Shown in pieces: positions 13,201-28,200 of a DNA stretch of 64,000 bases (positions are counted from its first letter, which is position 1; each line of letters begins with the position of its first letter). The notes under the pieces are model-generated. The model was not told the origin of the DNA and ran no database searches. It worked only from the letters and a program-made list of their open reading frames with translations. The DNA comes from Patiria miniata (taxonomy: Eukaryota; Echinodermata; Asteroidea; Valvatida; Asterinidae), in contig NW_024037063.1 in NCBI RefSeq assembly GCF_015706575.1, positions 14,384,927 to 14,448,926 on the forward strand, in the 5' to 3' direction. The position numbers were made by a program, and so were the translations under genes.

Positions 13201-16200
13201 GAATCGAAAAATAAAGCAGGAGTTGGTGTCCGGAAATTGGGCATGAAGTGTATTGTTCATGCATGCACATATGTGTAACTGCGGCGCGGCCCGGATTTCA
13301 GACACATATTTTTGTTAGACCTATTTTTCCAATTTTTTTGCCATTTGCCAGTTTCATCTCTAAAACTTAAATACTGGCAGTGTGCAATTACTATCGAGAA
13401 AAGGATTTCAGCCTTGAAATCAAGCTCTTTATGGAATTATTCCTATAGACAAATCCGGCGGCAGCCATTTTCTGCGGTGGCGCAAAACTCGCGGGAGTCG
13501 CTTTCAGGTAGTACACACGCACTCCGGGCTCCTTCAATCAATAGGAATACCAAAATGTGCGTGGGCTTCGACTTAATAAACGCGTGCATCATGCGCGTAA
13601 GCGTGACACCACCGCAGTCTATTTCTGGTCGCCGGATTCCACTTTAGTAACGTCTTTTGGTTTTTTTGCAGACTACAAGCTTTCTGTGCAGCCTTGATGT
13701 AGAGGGATCTGCCCAGAGTGTAGCTGCAACTCGTGCTGATTCAACTGTGACCTGTGACTCGAAAGCAGTGAGGAAGTTTTGCTCTCTCTCATTTATCTTG
13801 AGCACAGTGTTGTAGCCAAGTTGTTTTCCATTTCGCAGTCAGTTACAGGAAAACGAAAGGCCTTATGAGGTCCACAACGGGCAAGTGGATCGAGTACAGA
13901 CTTCACTTGTCCTCTGGTTCAAAATCGGACTTGATCCTGAGTCTTAGGAGACCTTTTTAAAGCTACAGTCCGTTAAAGCGAAATAATTCTTGTTGAAAAG
14001 CATACTTGGTTTAAAGATAGAAATGGCGCTAATCTCCCTGTGAAATTATTCTTTCTGGGAAGCTGCCATTTTGAAGAAATCAATGAAAGAAGGCCATTCC
14101 AACGATGCGCCTAAAAACGCATTCTTGGAAATTTCCGTTAGTAGTTTCTTTTTAATTTGGCAAAGCGCACGCAAGTGTTGACACGAAGCACACTATTGCT
14201 TTAATTCATCGGTTCAGTGCGCGACCTCGCGTAGCTGCAATCGGCTGAATGAGAATGTGTCCCGGATGCTGAATTCAGGCACAATTTGAAACATGACTGA
14301 GCAACATTTAACTTGATATCGAGATCCTAGAACATTGTTTTCTCGGAATAAACAGCATTCACTGAACTAAAACTTCGTCAGGTTGGTTGTTCAGCACCCT
14401 TCTTTAGATTTTGAGCACTTTGGTTGCTTCAAATGAACATAATGCACAAATATGATTGACTCTACTTTTAAGTACGAATAGTTACAGCTCTTGACATTTG
14501 AACACTAGCAGTATCTCTCTGAAAAAAACAACCAACCAGGTAGGAGACACACAAGCATGACTTGATTTGTGCTCTGGCTCAAACTCAGACTTGATCTCTT
14601 CTTTTTTTATAAGACCTAGCGCTCTAACAATTGTTAGTACATCTACCAATGCTGACATTGTTCATTTTTTTCTATTATTTGATACCACAGTACAATTACA
14701 CAGCCACTGTGCAAGAATTGAATGCATCTCTGACACTGCAGTGGACAGACAAGGATAACGTCATGCACACCCTGGATGATACATATGATTTCACAGGTCA
14801 GAGTTCAGGAGGTCAACATGTGACCTGCCACTATCTTTGGTTTATACCTGATTCACGGTACATTCCCGATAATTCCTCCGTCCATGTCTTTGAACTACTA
14901 CCCAGTCTGAAATACATGTACAGTGTAACTGATCTAAGCCAACATCAGTTAAATTAGGAAACACAAAGCTGTACAAAAGCTGTACAAAATGTTTAGGTCT
15001 CCATAGGTTCGTGCACAAACATGGATGCGCCCAGCAGGCATTACTTTGTACACGAAGTTAGCGCTCTAGTAGTTTAATATAGCTCTATGGGCTGGGCCCA
15101 CAGTGTGAATATGAAATTGTTTTCTGCAAACAGCAGTGGGTTTTTATCTATGGGACTTGTTACACAATGTTGTTGTGTTTCTCAAATATAGTGACACTGT
15201 ACAAGTGTGAGGTCTTGCGTCCTGACTGTAGCCGTTGCATTTCTGACGAAACTACCCGTGCTGAGCTGGGATGCATGTGGTGTGGGGATACCTGTGGGGT
15301 GACAGAGAGCACTGTGTGCATGACAGCTGACGAGAAGGTTACTCTGCAGGACAACCGGAACTGCCCTGATCCAGTACTAATGCAGGTAACGTCAGTGGAC
15401 CAGTGGCCCCGCCCCCCTCTGGAGTTTTGACCAATCACAGCTGTGATTGGTGCCTGACATGCATGCATTTGCATATGACACCCATATTTGGAGCATGTAT
15501 TGTTGCCCAGGTGCAGAGTGGGCTGGGTTCAGTGGACTGGTCAATTCTCAAGATCAACAGTTCTTGACAATATTAACAGACTTCGACTATAATGGGCTCT
15601 TTGCACCATCAGAAGAGGGCGAGTTTTTACCACTTTTAAGAGCCCCTTGGATGGGACACCGTGTGTGCGTACTGTACTGGTACTAAGCACCGTCGATATC
15701 ACAATTTTCAGTAATCAATATGTCGGAAATCCAATATCGAGTATATTTGACACATCGATTATGAATGCGTTAAGTCAATTTAAAAAAAAAAAAAATCATG
15801 GAAATCTCGCACCTGTTATTAATTTTTGTGGTCCCCTGGTACATTTAACGAAGGACCATAGAGTGATTCCTTGTTTGCATGGGGATGGTATTAAGTCGTG
15901 GACACAAACACAATTTGCTGCTGACTTTTATTCCATTATACAGCAAACTTTAAACTCAAAGTAAAACCACAAGCGGGAGATTTATTTTGACGATAATCTA
16001 ACGCATTTAAATGCTGATGTCGATATCATCCCTCAATTATCGAAATTTCAATATTTCGATATGATTAAAAAAAATGCTATTGGCGATATCGATATCAAAC
16101 CAATATCGAATAATCGAGTAATATCGATACATCGACGGTACTTAACTGATACTGGGGCTTGTGTGTGTGTGTTTTTTTACGAAAGTGTACTTGTTGGGTA

Positions 16201-19200
16201 CCGAGCACATAGGAAGCAGTTGTGCCCCTTGAAGGGAAAATACAACATTTGCAAACATTGAAGAAAAAAAACTACCGGTACCAAGTTTTTGCAAAATACC
16301 TTACTAGGATGTTGGTAAATGACAGTCTAGAGCAGCATCCTGTAAAATTATGACACCTGGTGTGAAGTCATTTTCAAGAAAATAGTATTTTTGTATCCAT
16401 TCCAACAGTGGTCGGCCGACCACCGTTGGAAAAACCTAACTATTTTTCAACTACTGCTCAAACCCTACCCTTTTTTCAGTTCAAATTTTGTTTGCTATTG
16501 GTTACATGTTCATGAACGGGTGCAGGCCAGCTACATGTAGACTGGTTCCCATACCTTACAATTTTCAGGCATCTATAAATTGATCCATTTTATCTTTAGT
16601 GGAGTCAAGGAACCAGACTACTTGAACATTGTTGTTTTTCTTGGTTTTTCCAGCATTTTCGAACACAAAACTTCAAACATGTCAGTGTAACATCATTTGA
16701 TCTATTATACTAACCCCTCAAATAGTCACATTTCTGAAAATTACAGCAAAAGCCAATGATGTACATTCCCTTTAAATCGGTTGGTGTCTAACATGTCTAA
16801 CTATACTAAATTCTAAAGAAGATGGGATGAGAGGAGAACAATGCTAGAACTCCATAAATTCCATCTGCAAACTTATGTGTTTGGTTTTTGTTTTGTTTGT
16901 TTAATTGCAAATCAATGACGTAGTTTCATAACACTGGGTACTCTGTGTAATCCAAGATCTAGCAAGAACATTTTTGATGTTACATTGTTGACCTTAAAGC
17001 TATAGTCCATCATTTGTAATTTGTGCATTTTGTTCGTTTGAAGCAACAAAAGTGTTCAAAATCTAATGAAGGATACTGAAAAACTAACCCGATGGAGTTT
17101 CAGCTCAGCTTCAGCTCTATATTCCGAGTAAAACAGCATTCTAGGATCTCAATTTCAAATCAAAAGTTGCTAAATCATGCTTTGAATTGTTTTGAATTGC
17201 AGCTTTACGCGATGTCGCGCACTGATCCGACGAATTATAGCAACCGCGCGCGCCTGTGCGTCGTTCCAATGCTTGCGCGCACTGCGCCGAATAACAAAAC
17301 GAACTACTAATTTAAATTTTCCTACGGTGCTTCTTAAGACGCACCGTTGGAAATGCCTTTTTTCGTTGATTTCTTCAAAATGAGAGCTTGCCAGAAAGAA
17401 TAATTTCACAGGGAGTTTAGTCCCCTTACTATCTTTCAACCAAGTATGTTTTTCAACAATAATTAGGCCAGTTACTTTTTTGGATAGCTGCAAATGATGG
17501 ACTCCGGCTTTAATTGGTGTATTTCTGTAGGTGTATCCGCTATTTGGACCTTTTGAAGGGAACACTCTACTGACAGTGTCAGGGACTGACATAGGACTGC
17601 GATACAGTGACGTCAGAGAAGTGACACTCGGAGGCGAACAATGCACTTTGGAGAATTACGCGTACAGTACTGGATACAGGTAATTAGTTTGTGAAATCAA
17701 TCAGCGGAGGCTGATAGAGGATTTATGAAGGTTTCTAGCAAGAATCCCTGTTGCTAGAGTAACCCTAACCCCCTAGTACTTCCTCAGGACTACCCTGCTA
17801 AATCCAACAGAGTCCGACGGGACTTTCCTGCTCAATCCACTGTGCCTCATTTTCAGTTGTCTGCTGAATCCAACGGAGTCCAACAATGTGTTATGATGCG
17901 GTTCAGTTGCCTGCTGAATCCAACATTTTGCACGAGGAATGTACACCAGGGGTTAACTGCTCAATCCAACAGGCTCCATCGGGTATGTGACATAGTTGGA
18001 TCCTGTTGGATTCAGCAGGGGTAAAGATTCTTTTCGGACTTTTTTTTTTTTTAAAAGGAAAAATCTCAACATGGAACTATCAGGAGAGGATAGCATGGTT
18101 AGGGTTTCAGCATTTTGAGCATGTTACCAAAAAAATTTACGAGAAAACAAGACAAGATTTATTTTAACTCTAATTTAATACTAAAGGTGAAAGTTTTAAG
18201 TTTTCAGTGAGGTTAATTTAAAGGTGGAGTGGAACATTGCAGCTATCCAAAATGTAATTGACCAAATTATTCTTAAAAATCTTACTTGCTTGAAAGATAG
18301 TCATGGCACTAAATGTTTTGTACACAAAAATCGGGAGCCAAGGATGATGTTCGGTCTAGCCGAATGTTCAGTACAGCGACATTCCATTGTAGTTGGTTTG
18401 TCATTTGGCAAGTCCATGCATGGGTGTGTGCAAGCATTGACACGACGCACACGCGCGCGCATGGATGCTATTTGTCGGTTCAGAGCGTGACATCGCGTAG
18501 CTGCAATCAGCTGAATGAGAACGTGTCCTGGATGCTGATTGCAGGTGCAATTCGAAAGAAAAATGACTCTGCAACTTTTGACTTGAAATTCAAGATTCTA
18601 AAATATTGTCTTGGAATAAACAGCGTTCACAGTGCTCTTTTTCAGGTTTCAAAAATTCATATCACATGTTGCTACTGCTGGCATCGATGTTGCCAACAGA
18701 CTCCCATAGCTGCCAACTAGTACGATTTTTTCGTAATTATTACAAATTGTTTGTTAAATTACGAAAATACGATTTGCCACTAAAACATTACGAATTTCCC
18801 ATTTTCTACCTAACGAAAAAAAAAAAATGTAAAGTATCGTTTTTGACCGAAAACTTCTGGCGAAATGTCGCGATAATGGATGGACTGGTGACAAGTCTAA
18901 TAAGAATGCAGTCAAGCACCTGATAGACATCAATGCAGTGTGCGCAGTGGAGTACTTGAGGACCAGATTAAAAATATTTTTCAATGTTGTGTCATTTGTG
19001 TGCATCTCGTGGATGTGTGGTTGTGTGTACTGTATGCGAGTACTTTTCAGTGACGATCGTGAGCACATTTAGTCGCTTATTGCCGGGATGAGACCCATCA
19101 GTGCGAGATTTTAATCATGGAATTTAATAAGAGTATGGTTGGAATAATTGGTAATAGAGTTTGAGTTTGTCACAACGGACAGAAAAGATAAATCAGCATG

Positions 19201-22200
19201 CGTTTGCAAGGTATGTTGGCGGGATATTTCTATTGCATACGGTGGCCATAGATCATTGTGTGTAAAAACATGATACGAACTCGAAACTCAACATCGATAG
19301 CATGCATCTCCAAAAAAATATGCGCACATGTTATTGATGTTATTATTTATTTGACTTCAACAAACTAATACAGACATTAAAACAAAATTAATTTAAAAAA
19401 AAATATATATATTTTTTTTAAATTTTTTATTTTTTTTAAAAATTATCTTTTGGCCTACAGTACATTATTTTTCACAACAAGAAGGGTATACACATGTATG
19501 TGTACATGTAAACCATGTACCTGTACTTGATGTTGGTAAAACTTTTGATAAAACGAGAAGTTGAAAATGACCGCGCGGGTTGATTACTAATTGGGATTTT
19601 GAAATGTTGGCAGCTATGGACTCCCATGGGCTATGCACAAAAGGTCACAAAGTTGGCAATTTGCAGTAAAATGCATTCCAGGTCAATGTAAACATGTCAG
19701 CCCTACAGCTTCCAAATAATGCCCAAACCTGCACTCATTTGTTAGTTTTGGATTTATTTGCACTCTGCAGCGTCAGCTGTCGTACGCTAGAAGGGGCTGC
19801 AACACGCAGGCGACGCGATGTGACACCACTAACCCTGCAAGTGAGGATTACTGGTAGAGATGGAACGATGCAGACTAGTCAGGGAGACGTGACTTTTGGA
19901 TACAAGGTATGCATAACAGTGCTTAACCAGTTCGCGTCGGAGGACGCGATAACACGCACTGGCTGTTTTTATACACATGCATGACGGGTTAAGATGTCAA
20001 GATTGCCTCGATCGATTTGCCTCCAGGTGACGTCTAAACATGCTAATCCCTCATGCCTTTTGTACACAAAGTCCATGAAGTCTGTGGAGGTGGACTGTGT
20101 GTTGATCTTGAATTGGCCGTTGTGCATGGCCATTGTTTGACAATTACGCTTTAGTGCACACCTCAGAGTATTTAAACATATGAGGTTTCGGCAAGAAATA
20201 TCGTACAATACTGTTGAAATGACTCTTGCGAATCAGTATTTGTGGCGTTTGGCTGTACATGTATATCAGAATTTGGCAGGAAAATATGTGTGTATGTACA
20301 TGTACGTGTATACATGTGTATTGTGTTTCGCTTTTGTATATTTTTTACTTTTTTATTATGTAATTTGAACACAAGGTCTCGAGGTCTCGGTCTCAGACCA
20401 TCAGGTCTCGGTTTTGGTCTCAAACCTTAGGTCTCGGTCTCGATCTCAGTCTTGGACCTCCTGGTCTCGGTTTCGGTCTCGGTCTCGGACTTCCAGGTCT
20501 CGACTACAACACTGAAATGCACTATAAAACCCAAGAGGTCTTTCATTGAGGTCAAATGGAATTGTGATTAGAAGCACAATTTTGGAAAGAAACTATTTAA
20601 AATTCTATACTGCTTGCCTGTCAACCATTGGCAAATTGGCAAGCTGTACCAATAAAGCCCCAGTCACACATTTACTGTTTGGAGCTACAAATATCCACAG
20701 TTTACCAAGAATCAATCGATCACAATGAACCGTCGAGATTCGTGCAGAAATCAACTTTCTAAGAATGCACTACGGTTTCAGGACAGCGAGCCACGACTGT
20801 CCTTTAAGGTTTCCCTACAAATACACCATGGTTTGTCAAGAATAAGGACGAATTGGAATATTGACGTTAACGCCACAGTTGTCTGCGATTGGGCCATTGA
20901 TGACCAAGGTTCTCCTACGAATAAAGCGTGGATATTGGTAGTTCAACCTTAGCAGAACCCTAGCACATCCGGGCATATCCGTAGGATATTTTGTAGCGAA
21001 TTCATAGAGATTTCTACCACAAATGAGCTACGAATCTTCAAGAATGTGTACAGATAGCCACGAATAACACAACAAATAAGTATGGTTGTCCTACCAATGT
21101 CCCACGCGGTTGCACTACAGATTGATTTTCATGACGATTCACCACAGAAGTTTTGAACAGTTTAAAACTTCCATAGCCCCTCCACAATACCCAAGGAAGA
21201 TGACGGATAACCACGGATGAATATGGTAGTCCCACGGTTTATCACAAATTTCAAACCGTGGAGTTTCATAGCTCCAAACTGTAAATGTGTGACTAAGGCT
21301 TAAAGCAGTTTCTTAGGTGTCTTTGTTTTCAAGCTCTCATCAGGAAACTTAATTATCAGCAAATTATAGGGTCGGTCAAAACATAACTTTGAATCAAAAT
21401 TTCCCCAACACATTTTATTGATCTCTCAGGACCCTGACATTTCGGGTTTCAGTCCCGAGATAGGTCCACAATCTGGCGGCACTAGGCTGACAATCTCCGG
21501 CCAATCTCTGGATGCTGGGAGGTTCATCGAAGTGTTTATTGATGACATGCAGTGTGCTGCTGAAAGGTGGGTAAAACTCGTACTCTAGCAATATCTGTGA
21601 TTTTTCTCTCTTCTGCTTGACCACCTTGCACAGTTGACTGGATTTTTTTCAAAGGAATTTGACGGCTGAAATTGTAATGGGCTTTAAACACATTTTTGGA
21701 AAAAAATGTTGCAACCTGATGCCAATTTTTGTTTTCATATATCATCTCAATGAAAGTCATTCATTGCAAAAATGATAAGACATGAATCTGGGACTGAGAA
21801 ACATTTCAAATTTTGTTAGGAAAAAATTATCTTGACTCTCTATAGACTTTGTACACAATCGCGGAAGTGGCATCAGGTTTTTCCATATTTTTAGATAAGA
21901 TTTTCTGGGGTAACAAGGGGAGCTCGATAACCAATCTTTGACTGACAATTTTTAAGGCTTAGATTTTTTTTTATTACTAACATTTCCTATTCCAAAATAG
22001 CATCAAGTGATATTCGTTTTCTATTCATTACTAACGTCTTTTGGTCTTCATATGTCTGGATTTTATTTGAAAGAGTGAAAAACCAATGGGGGACAACTCT
22101 TTTTGAGTAGTTTTTCACGCTTTTACAGGGTGAGTTAAAAAAAAACGAAACCCAAATGGCAGGACCAAATTTCAAATGAAGTTTTGCCTGTAGCACTTTA

Positions 22201-25200
22201 AAATCTAGGATATGAAAGACCAGTCATTAAGCTTTCATTTAGTACAAGAATCATTCAAATCGCTCATGTACTATTCAAGTTAAGAAATTTTCAATACAAA
22301 CACTGTTTTAAAGTTCTGTCCATGGATCACAAAAAGGTTTGTTCTTTTAGCAAAACAAAATCGATACACGCACATCCCTTTGTGAAATTTTTTCGTCTTT
22401 CTGAAAGAACACTTACCTTTTTTGTTATCTGTGGACAGAACTTTTAAACGGTATTTGTGTTTAAAAGTCCCTAACTTGAAAAGTACATGAGTGATTTGAA
22501 TGATTCTTGTACTAAAAGAAAGTTTATTGATTGGACTTTTATATCCTAGATTTGAAAGTGCTACATGCAGAACTTTATTGAGGAATTGGTCCTGCCATTT
22601 TGGGTTTCGTTTTTTTTTTTACTCATTCTGTGAGTGAATTTTCTGTTGTTTTTTGAGTGGTTTTTAGTGTGACTTATAGGGAAGAAGCACTTTAAAAGAA
22701 TGAATTAACTTCCACTCTTTTTTTAACCCTAACCACCCCAACTCCATCAAAATCCATTCCCCCATTTTGGTGGATTTTTGGGGACTTGGTCCAGAAGGCC
22801 TGGCATGTCTAAATATTGATGGAGTATGATGGACTTGGGCCTAATGGCCTGAAGCAGTGCTAGGGGTATCCGATTGATTTTGCCTAGCTTCCTGTACTGC
22901 TATTGTGATAAAAGCCATGTGTATAGCAAGTCCATGAATGGGCAATTCCACGGTAACGGAAGGACGTTTTCACTCATGAAACAAAATTTCAAATGTGTGT
23001 ATCACAGACACTGTTCATAGTTACAGCAAACAAATGTCACAATTGTATTGCTATAATGCTACTTTCATTTTCCACACTTTTGGGGGGCATGAATGCCTCC
23101 CGTTTATGAATTATGAATATTAATGAGGTCGGTAACGGAAGGACGGTAAAACGGACAAGGGTTTTCCAACTTACTCGCGTTTTGCGTAAACTCTGTGAAT
23201 TTTATGGGGCAATTATATTTTAAAGGTAAGAAATGGAATCCCTGAAGCTTTATCTATACTATACCGCCTTTCATTTGACTTTAAGTGTTTCGGTAATATA
23301 ATTACAACGTTTTAAGCAGATTATGATTTGGTAACGGAAGGACGGTAACGGAAGGACAAAAGGTTTACTCAATTATAGCATGAACAAAATGTGAATTTAC
23401 ACTAATTATACAAGTGAAACAGATTGCTGAAATGTGTAACTGAATGTGAAATCAACAATATGCAGACCTGGCATAAAAAATTATACCCAAGAAACTATTG
23501 AGATAAAGATAGAAGCCTGCTAATTAATGATAACAAAAGAAAAACGAAAACTACCCAAAACACATAATTCACGAACACAAGACAACTACAGAAATGGACT
23601 TCAAACCCATCACCTCAATCCTTAAAAGTTTAAATACACAGTTTTTGAGCACTTGAGTATATTGGTTACATGTTCACCAACAACTTTTAATAATAATACC
23701 GGTAGGTTCAGTGGTTTACTTAAAGGGTGGGGGGGGGGGGGGCGACCAGCCTACATGTACATTTAAGGTAAAAACATCTACCGGTAGAACTGATGGCTTC
23801 AGTTAGGTGTTGCTTTTAATTGAACTCTAAAATCAATGTTTGAAATCAAATTACAATGATTTAGAGTAGTAACAATTAATTTATAAACATCCAAACTGAA
23901 ATTGTTAACTTGGGCATAATTTGTCAAAGATTGCACCTCACATGTCTTACACATGTAAATTGAATGAAAGTGCCCCAAAGTACCGGTACTTTCTGCCATC
24001 TCATTTTTGACTTAATTTGCTTCTGGAATGGCTTCACAGAATTCGTATCTTTCTCTATTGTTCATGAATGCTGATGGCAGCAACTTTATGATTTGATTTT
24101 CTGCAACAACTCCATACATGTACAAGTACTGGTACATCAGCATATATGTACATGTACATTGTACATGTTGTACATGCCTGTGCCTTCCTTTGTAATAAAC
24201 ACCTTGCCCTGCTTATCCCGCTTTTGTGAAGGTGGGTCACATGAATGTCCTTTCAATGCTCATTATACATGCATGTATTTGCAGTGATTTTCATTTTTCA
24301 AACATGAGCGCAAATGTCGTAACATTTGATAAAAATACGATTTGTCCTTCCGTTACCGTCCTTCCGTTACCAATTTGGTAACGGAAGGACGTGATTTAAT
24401 TAATTGTAATTAAAAAACGAGAAGTACAGCAGTGTCAGTTATAATGTCATATTGAAGGCCTACCTAAACTTGCTTTGGACAATAACTTTCAATGCATTCA
24501 TACTGCAAGTTTTAAAAATAAATTAAAAATATGTATTTTTTCGGTAACGGAAGGACATTTTCGAAGGCTGAAATATTAGGAGTCACTGAAGCGAAGCAAA
24601 TTACGCAAAATATTAAAAACAAGTTTTAGTCGGTTTTTCAAGACCAATACTTTCTCATGATAGAAACTGATGGCATTAGTACATATTTTTGTGTGTGTTT
24701 TGGTAGAATACTTTCATATCACTATTTATCACATTTTTAGGATAAAAACAGGATTATTACATAATCCTATTTTTTGGTACCGAAATGTATAAAAAATAAA
24801 ATTCTGACTTCAAATCTTGAAAATATAGACTTTTAGCTTTCATTTGATGCCAAATTTGTTTAAGTCACATGTATTTGAATTTTTTGGTGTCATGTCCACT
24901 TTGGTGTGGAATTGCCCGAATGTCAACCAGTGCGTCAGTGGTGGATTTCATTATGTCATGTACAGTTTTGTATTGGACGCACAGTGATTGATGGATTTTG
25001 ATAAACTTAGTCCAGTTCCTAGTGAAAGACGCTAGGGAGTTAGGGTTGACCCATACATGTATTGGGGACAATTAAAAGTGATTTTTCACTCTTTTTCACT
25101 GAAATAGGCAAAAGTGTTATTTAGCTTGATTTTCAATGACCAGAGAGTTTTAAAATTTTAAGCATTCAATTTGTTCCCCCACTGCTTGACACAGAGCGAT

Positions 25201-28200
25201 AGTCACTGATGACAGTATCACCTGTATCACATCCCGTGCTGACAATCTCGGTTCTTGGATAGTGAATGTCTCATTTGATGGAGCAGAAAGACTCTCAATG
25301 GCCAACTATACATACACCGTGGATCCAGATGTGGAGGAAATCAATCCATCTACCAGTGTCTTAGCGTGAGTTACAGTTTCTTGTTTATGTTTACCTCAAT
25401 GTGAAACCAAAATAAAAGGAATAAAAACAATATTGCCATATGTCGTCGCGTCAGTGCAACAAGGTCGTATCTCCTAAAATGGCATAAACGCAAAACGCGA
25501 GTTTCAGAATGTCAAAAGGTCGTATGTGGCTTAAAATAACCCGGATGTACACGCAAAGTCAATGGACGTCGAGATACGACGTTGTTGCACGGAGTGTATA
25601 CGCACAAGATACGACTTTGTTGCAGATACGACTTTGGACATACAACCTTGTTGCACTGTCACGACGATGTGCATGTGTGAAGTAGGCTTAGATGACTCCA
25701 AATTGGAACCAAATTAGAAAAAGAAAGTAGTTTATTGTGTATTCTGACTGTTTGGAACAACAAAGAAAGTGACACAGAATACTTGTTTCAACAACTGTAG
25801 TACACAATATATAGCCTGGCTTAGGCAAACAATACGATTTATAAAATCCCCTTTTATAAGACGGGCCTTCAAAAGGACTTTGTTGAATATTTTAAACTTT
25901 TAAACTGATGTTTTATCGCTGGTGATGTTTGAAGACAATTTTGACGACGATTCTTGAAATAGCAGTTTTGGACGAAAGAGGTTTTAGGGTCATTGCTGAT
26001 GGTGATATTCTTTGAGCGGATTGAGCAATTTCAGTAATTTTTTCATCTAGAGGTAGTTTCTGAAATTGGCTTGTCAGTCAGTATTTTTGGTGCTACATAT
26101 TTTTTAAATACGAAATACATGTTTGGGTTTCGCTTTTTTGACTCGCCCTGTATGTGTGATATTTGTTGTCTTATCTTGTTGGATTGTTGTGGCTTTGAAT
26201 CAGTGGTGGTCGAGAGCTGACAGTCAACGGGTCTGGTTTCTCAATCATTCAACAACCACAGATAGTCATCACCTACGGGGATAATGAACAGGAGTTTGTC
26301 GGGGTAAGCAACTGATGTATAAAAACAAACCCAAATGTTAAAGGTATAGTCCATCATTTGTAATTTGTGCATTTGTTCGTTTGCAGCAACAAACGTGCTC
26401 AAAATCTAAGGGTATTGAACAACTAACCTGATGAAGTTTCAGCTCAGCTTCAGCTGTATATTCTGAGAAAAACAGCATTCTAAGATCTTGATTTCAAATC
26501 AAAAGTTGCTGAATCATGTTTTGAATAGGGCCTGAATTCAGCATCCGAGACACGTTCTCAATGAGCCGATTGCAGCTACGCGATGTTGCGCACTGATCCG
26601 ACGAATTATAGCAACCGCGCGCACGTGTGCGTCATGCCAATGCTTGCGCGCGCTTCGCTGCAAAACAAAATGAACTACTAATTTAAATTTCCTACGGTGC
26701 GTCTTAAGAAGCACCGTTGGAAAGGCCTTCTTTTATTGATTTCTTCAAAATGACGGCTTGCCAGAAAAATTAATTTCACAGGGAGTTTAGTTCCCTGAAT
26801 ATCTTTCAATCAAGTATGTTTTTCAACAAGAATTACGCCAGCTACTTTTTGGATAGCTGCAAATGATGGACTCTAGCTTTAAGCTTGCTTGCTGGAAACA
26901 TTTAACATTCCACTAAAATGTACCGACATGAAATCTGTGTATTTTGTGTATTTTGTGTGGAAGAAATTTCCTTGGTATTTTTTCTGACATTGACAGAAAA
27001 ATGTATCACTGAGAGATTAATTTCAGAAATATTTCCTTGATTTCAGAACTGTAGCGTGACAAGTGATGACAAAATGATCTGCACTTCACCAGAAATCAAT
27101 CTTCCCAATCTGGTCCTGGATGCGGACACCAGCGTGAACGTAACCACTGGCTTTATCATGGATGCCGTGGAAGCCCTCCGAACCTGGTGCTCTGTCGACC
27201 AAAATGATGGCTGTACACCTCTGGAGTACTTCCAGAATCCTGAATACTACCCCTTCAATGATCCTCTGTATGAAAATGAGGATGGCATTGAGGAGAGAAC
27301 AGGGCCTGAGCTGACTGTTAAGGTCAGTTGCATTTTGTGAAAGTGTGCTTCTAACCTCATATGCATGCTGCTGGAGTTTTACAGATCATTATAAATCAAT
27401 TAATATTGTATAAATTTCCACCCAGGGAGCGAGACTGAATCTAGCGATAACAAATGAAGAGGTAACGGTCTACGTCGGGAAGTCCCTGTGTACCGCTGTG
27501 ACTGTGGGTGCGGGTGCTCTGTCATGCAAATTACCTGTAGATGCGCCAGCTGCTGGTGATTACCTAGGCATGAATGCAACGAGGGGTCTACCTGTTGTTT
27601 GGGTAAATTGTGAAAATTTGAGCTTGCTTGTTGTGAGGCACCAACATTTGAACGACTTGTGTTGTCTAGTTGAAGCATCTTTGTATTCTGGTCCATCATA
27701 ATTCCTGAAAGGGTGCTTACCGGTAAATATGCTTAAACCCATCCGCCGAGCTCATGAATAAAAGTTATACCCTCAAAATATTCTGTATTAGAGAGTTCTG
27801 AGAGCCATAAAATTGGGGAATTGAAGAGATATGGCGATGAACCTCTGGCCCAGACTTGGGGCTTCCAATTCTGAGCATTTTGGATGCAATTGGGCTCGAA
27901 AGTGGCACTATTTTGCCACGTTGTGGAGGGATCGTTTTTCAAGATGGCTACTTTTCTGCTTTGGGGGAAAAGAGGGGTCATCTTCTTTCGGTGAGAATTC
28001 CTTGAAAAGTCAATGGTCAACCCACCAAAAAATGAAAAGAAAATGAAAGATGACATGTTGATCCGCATTTTTCTGTGCAGCTTGTTTGAGAGTAGTCGTA
28101 AACAGCTCCTTATATATGGAGAGTCTTAGATATTTATGAACGTCTCTTAAAGGAAAGAGTCAACCATGATTTTTACTGAATCGCAGAAGAGATTCTCGTG

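Noticed and set aside
17170..17646. 158-codon minus-strand frame
   Set aside because: It covers a TTAA MITE and runs antisense over plexin exon 10; no domain signature.
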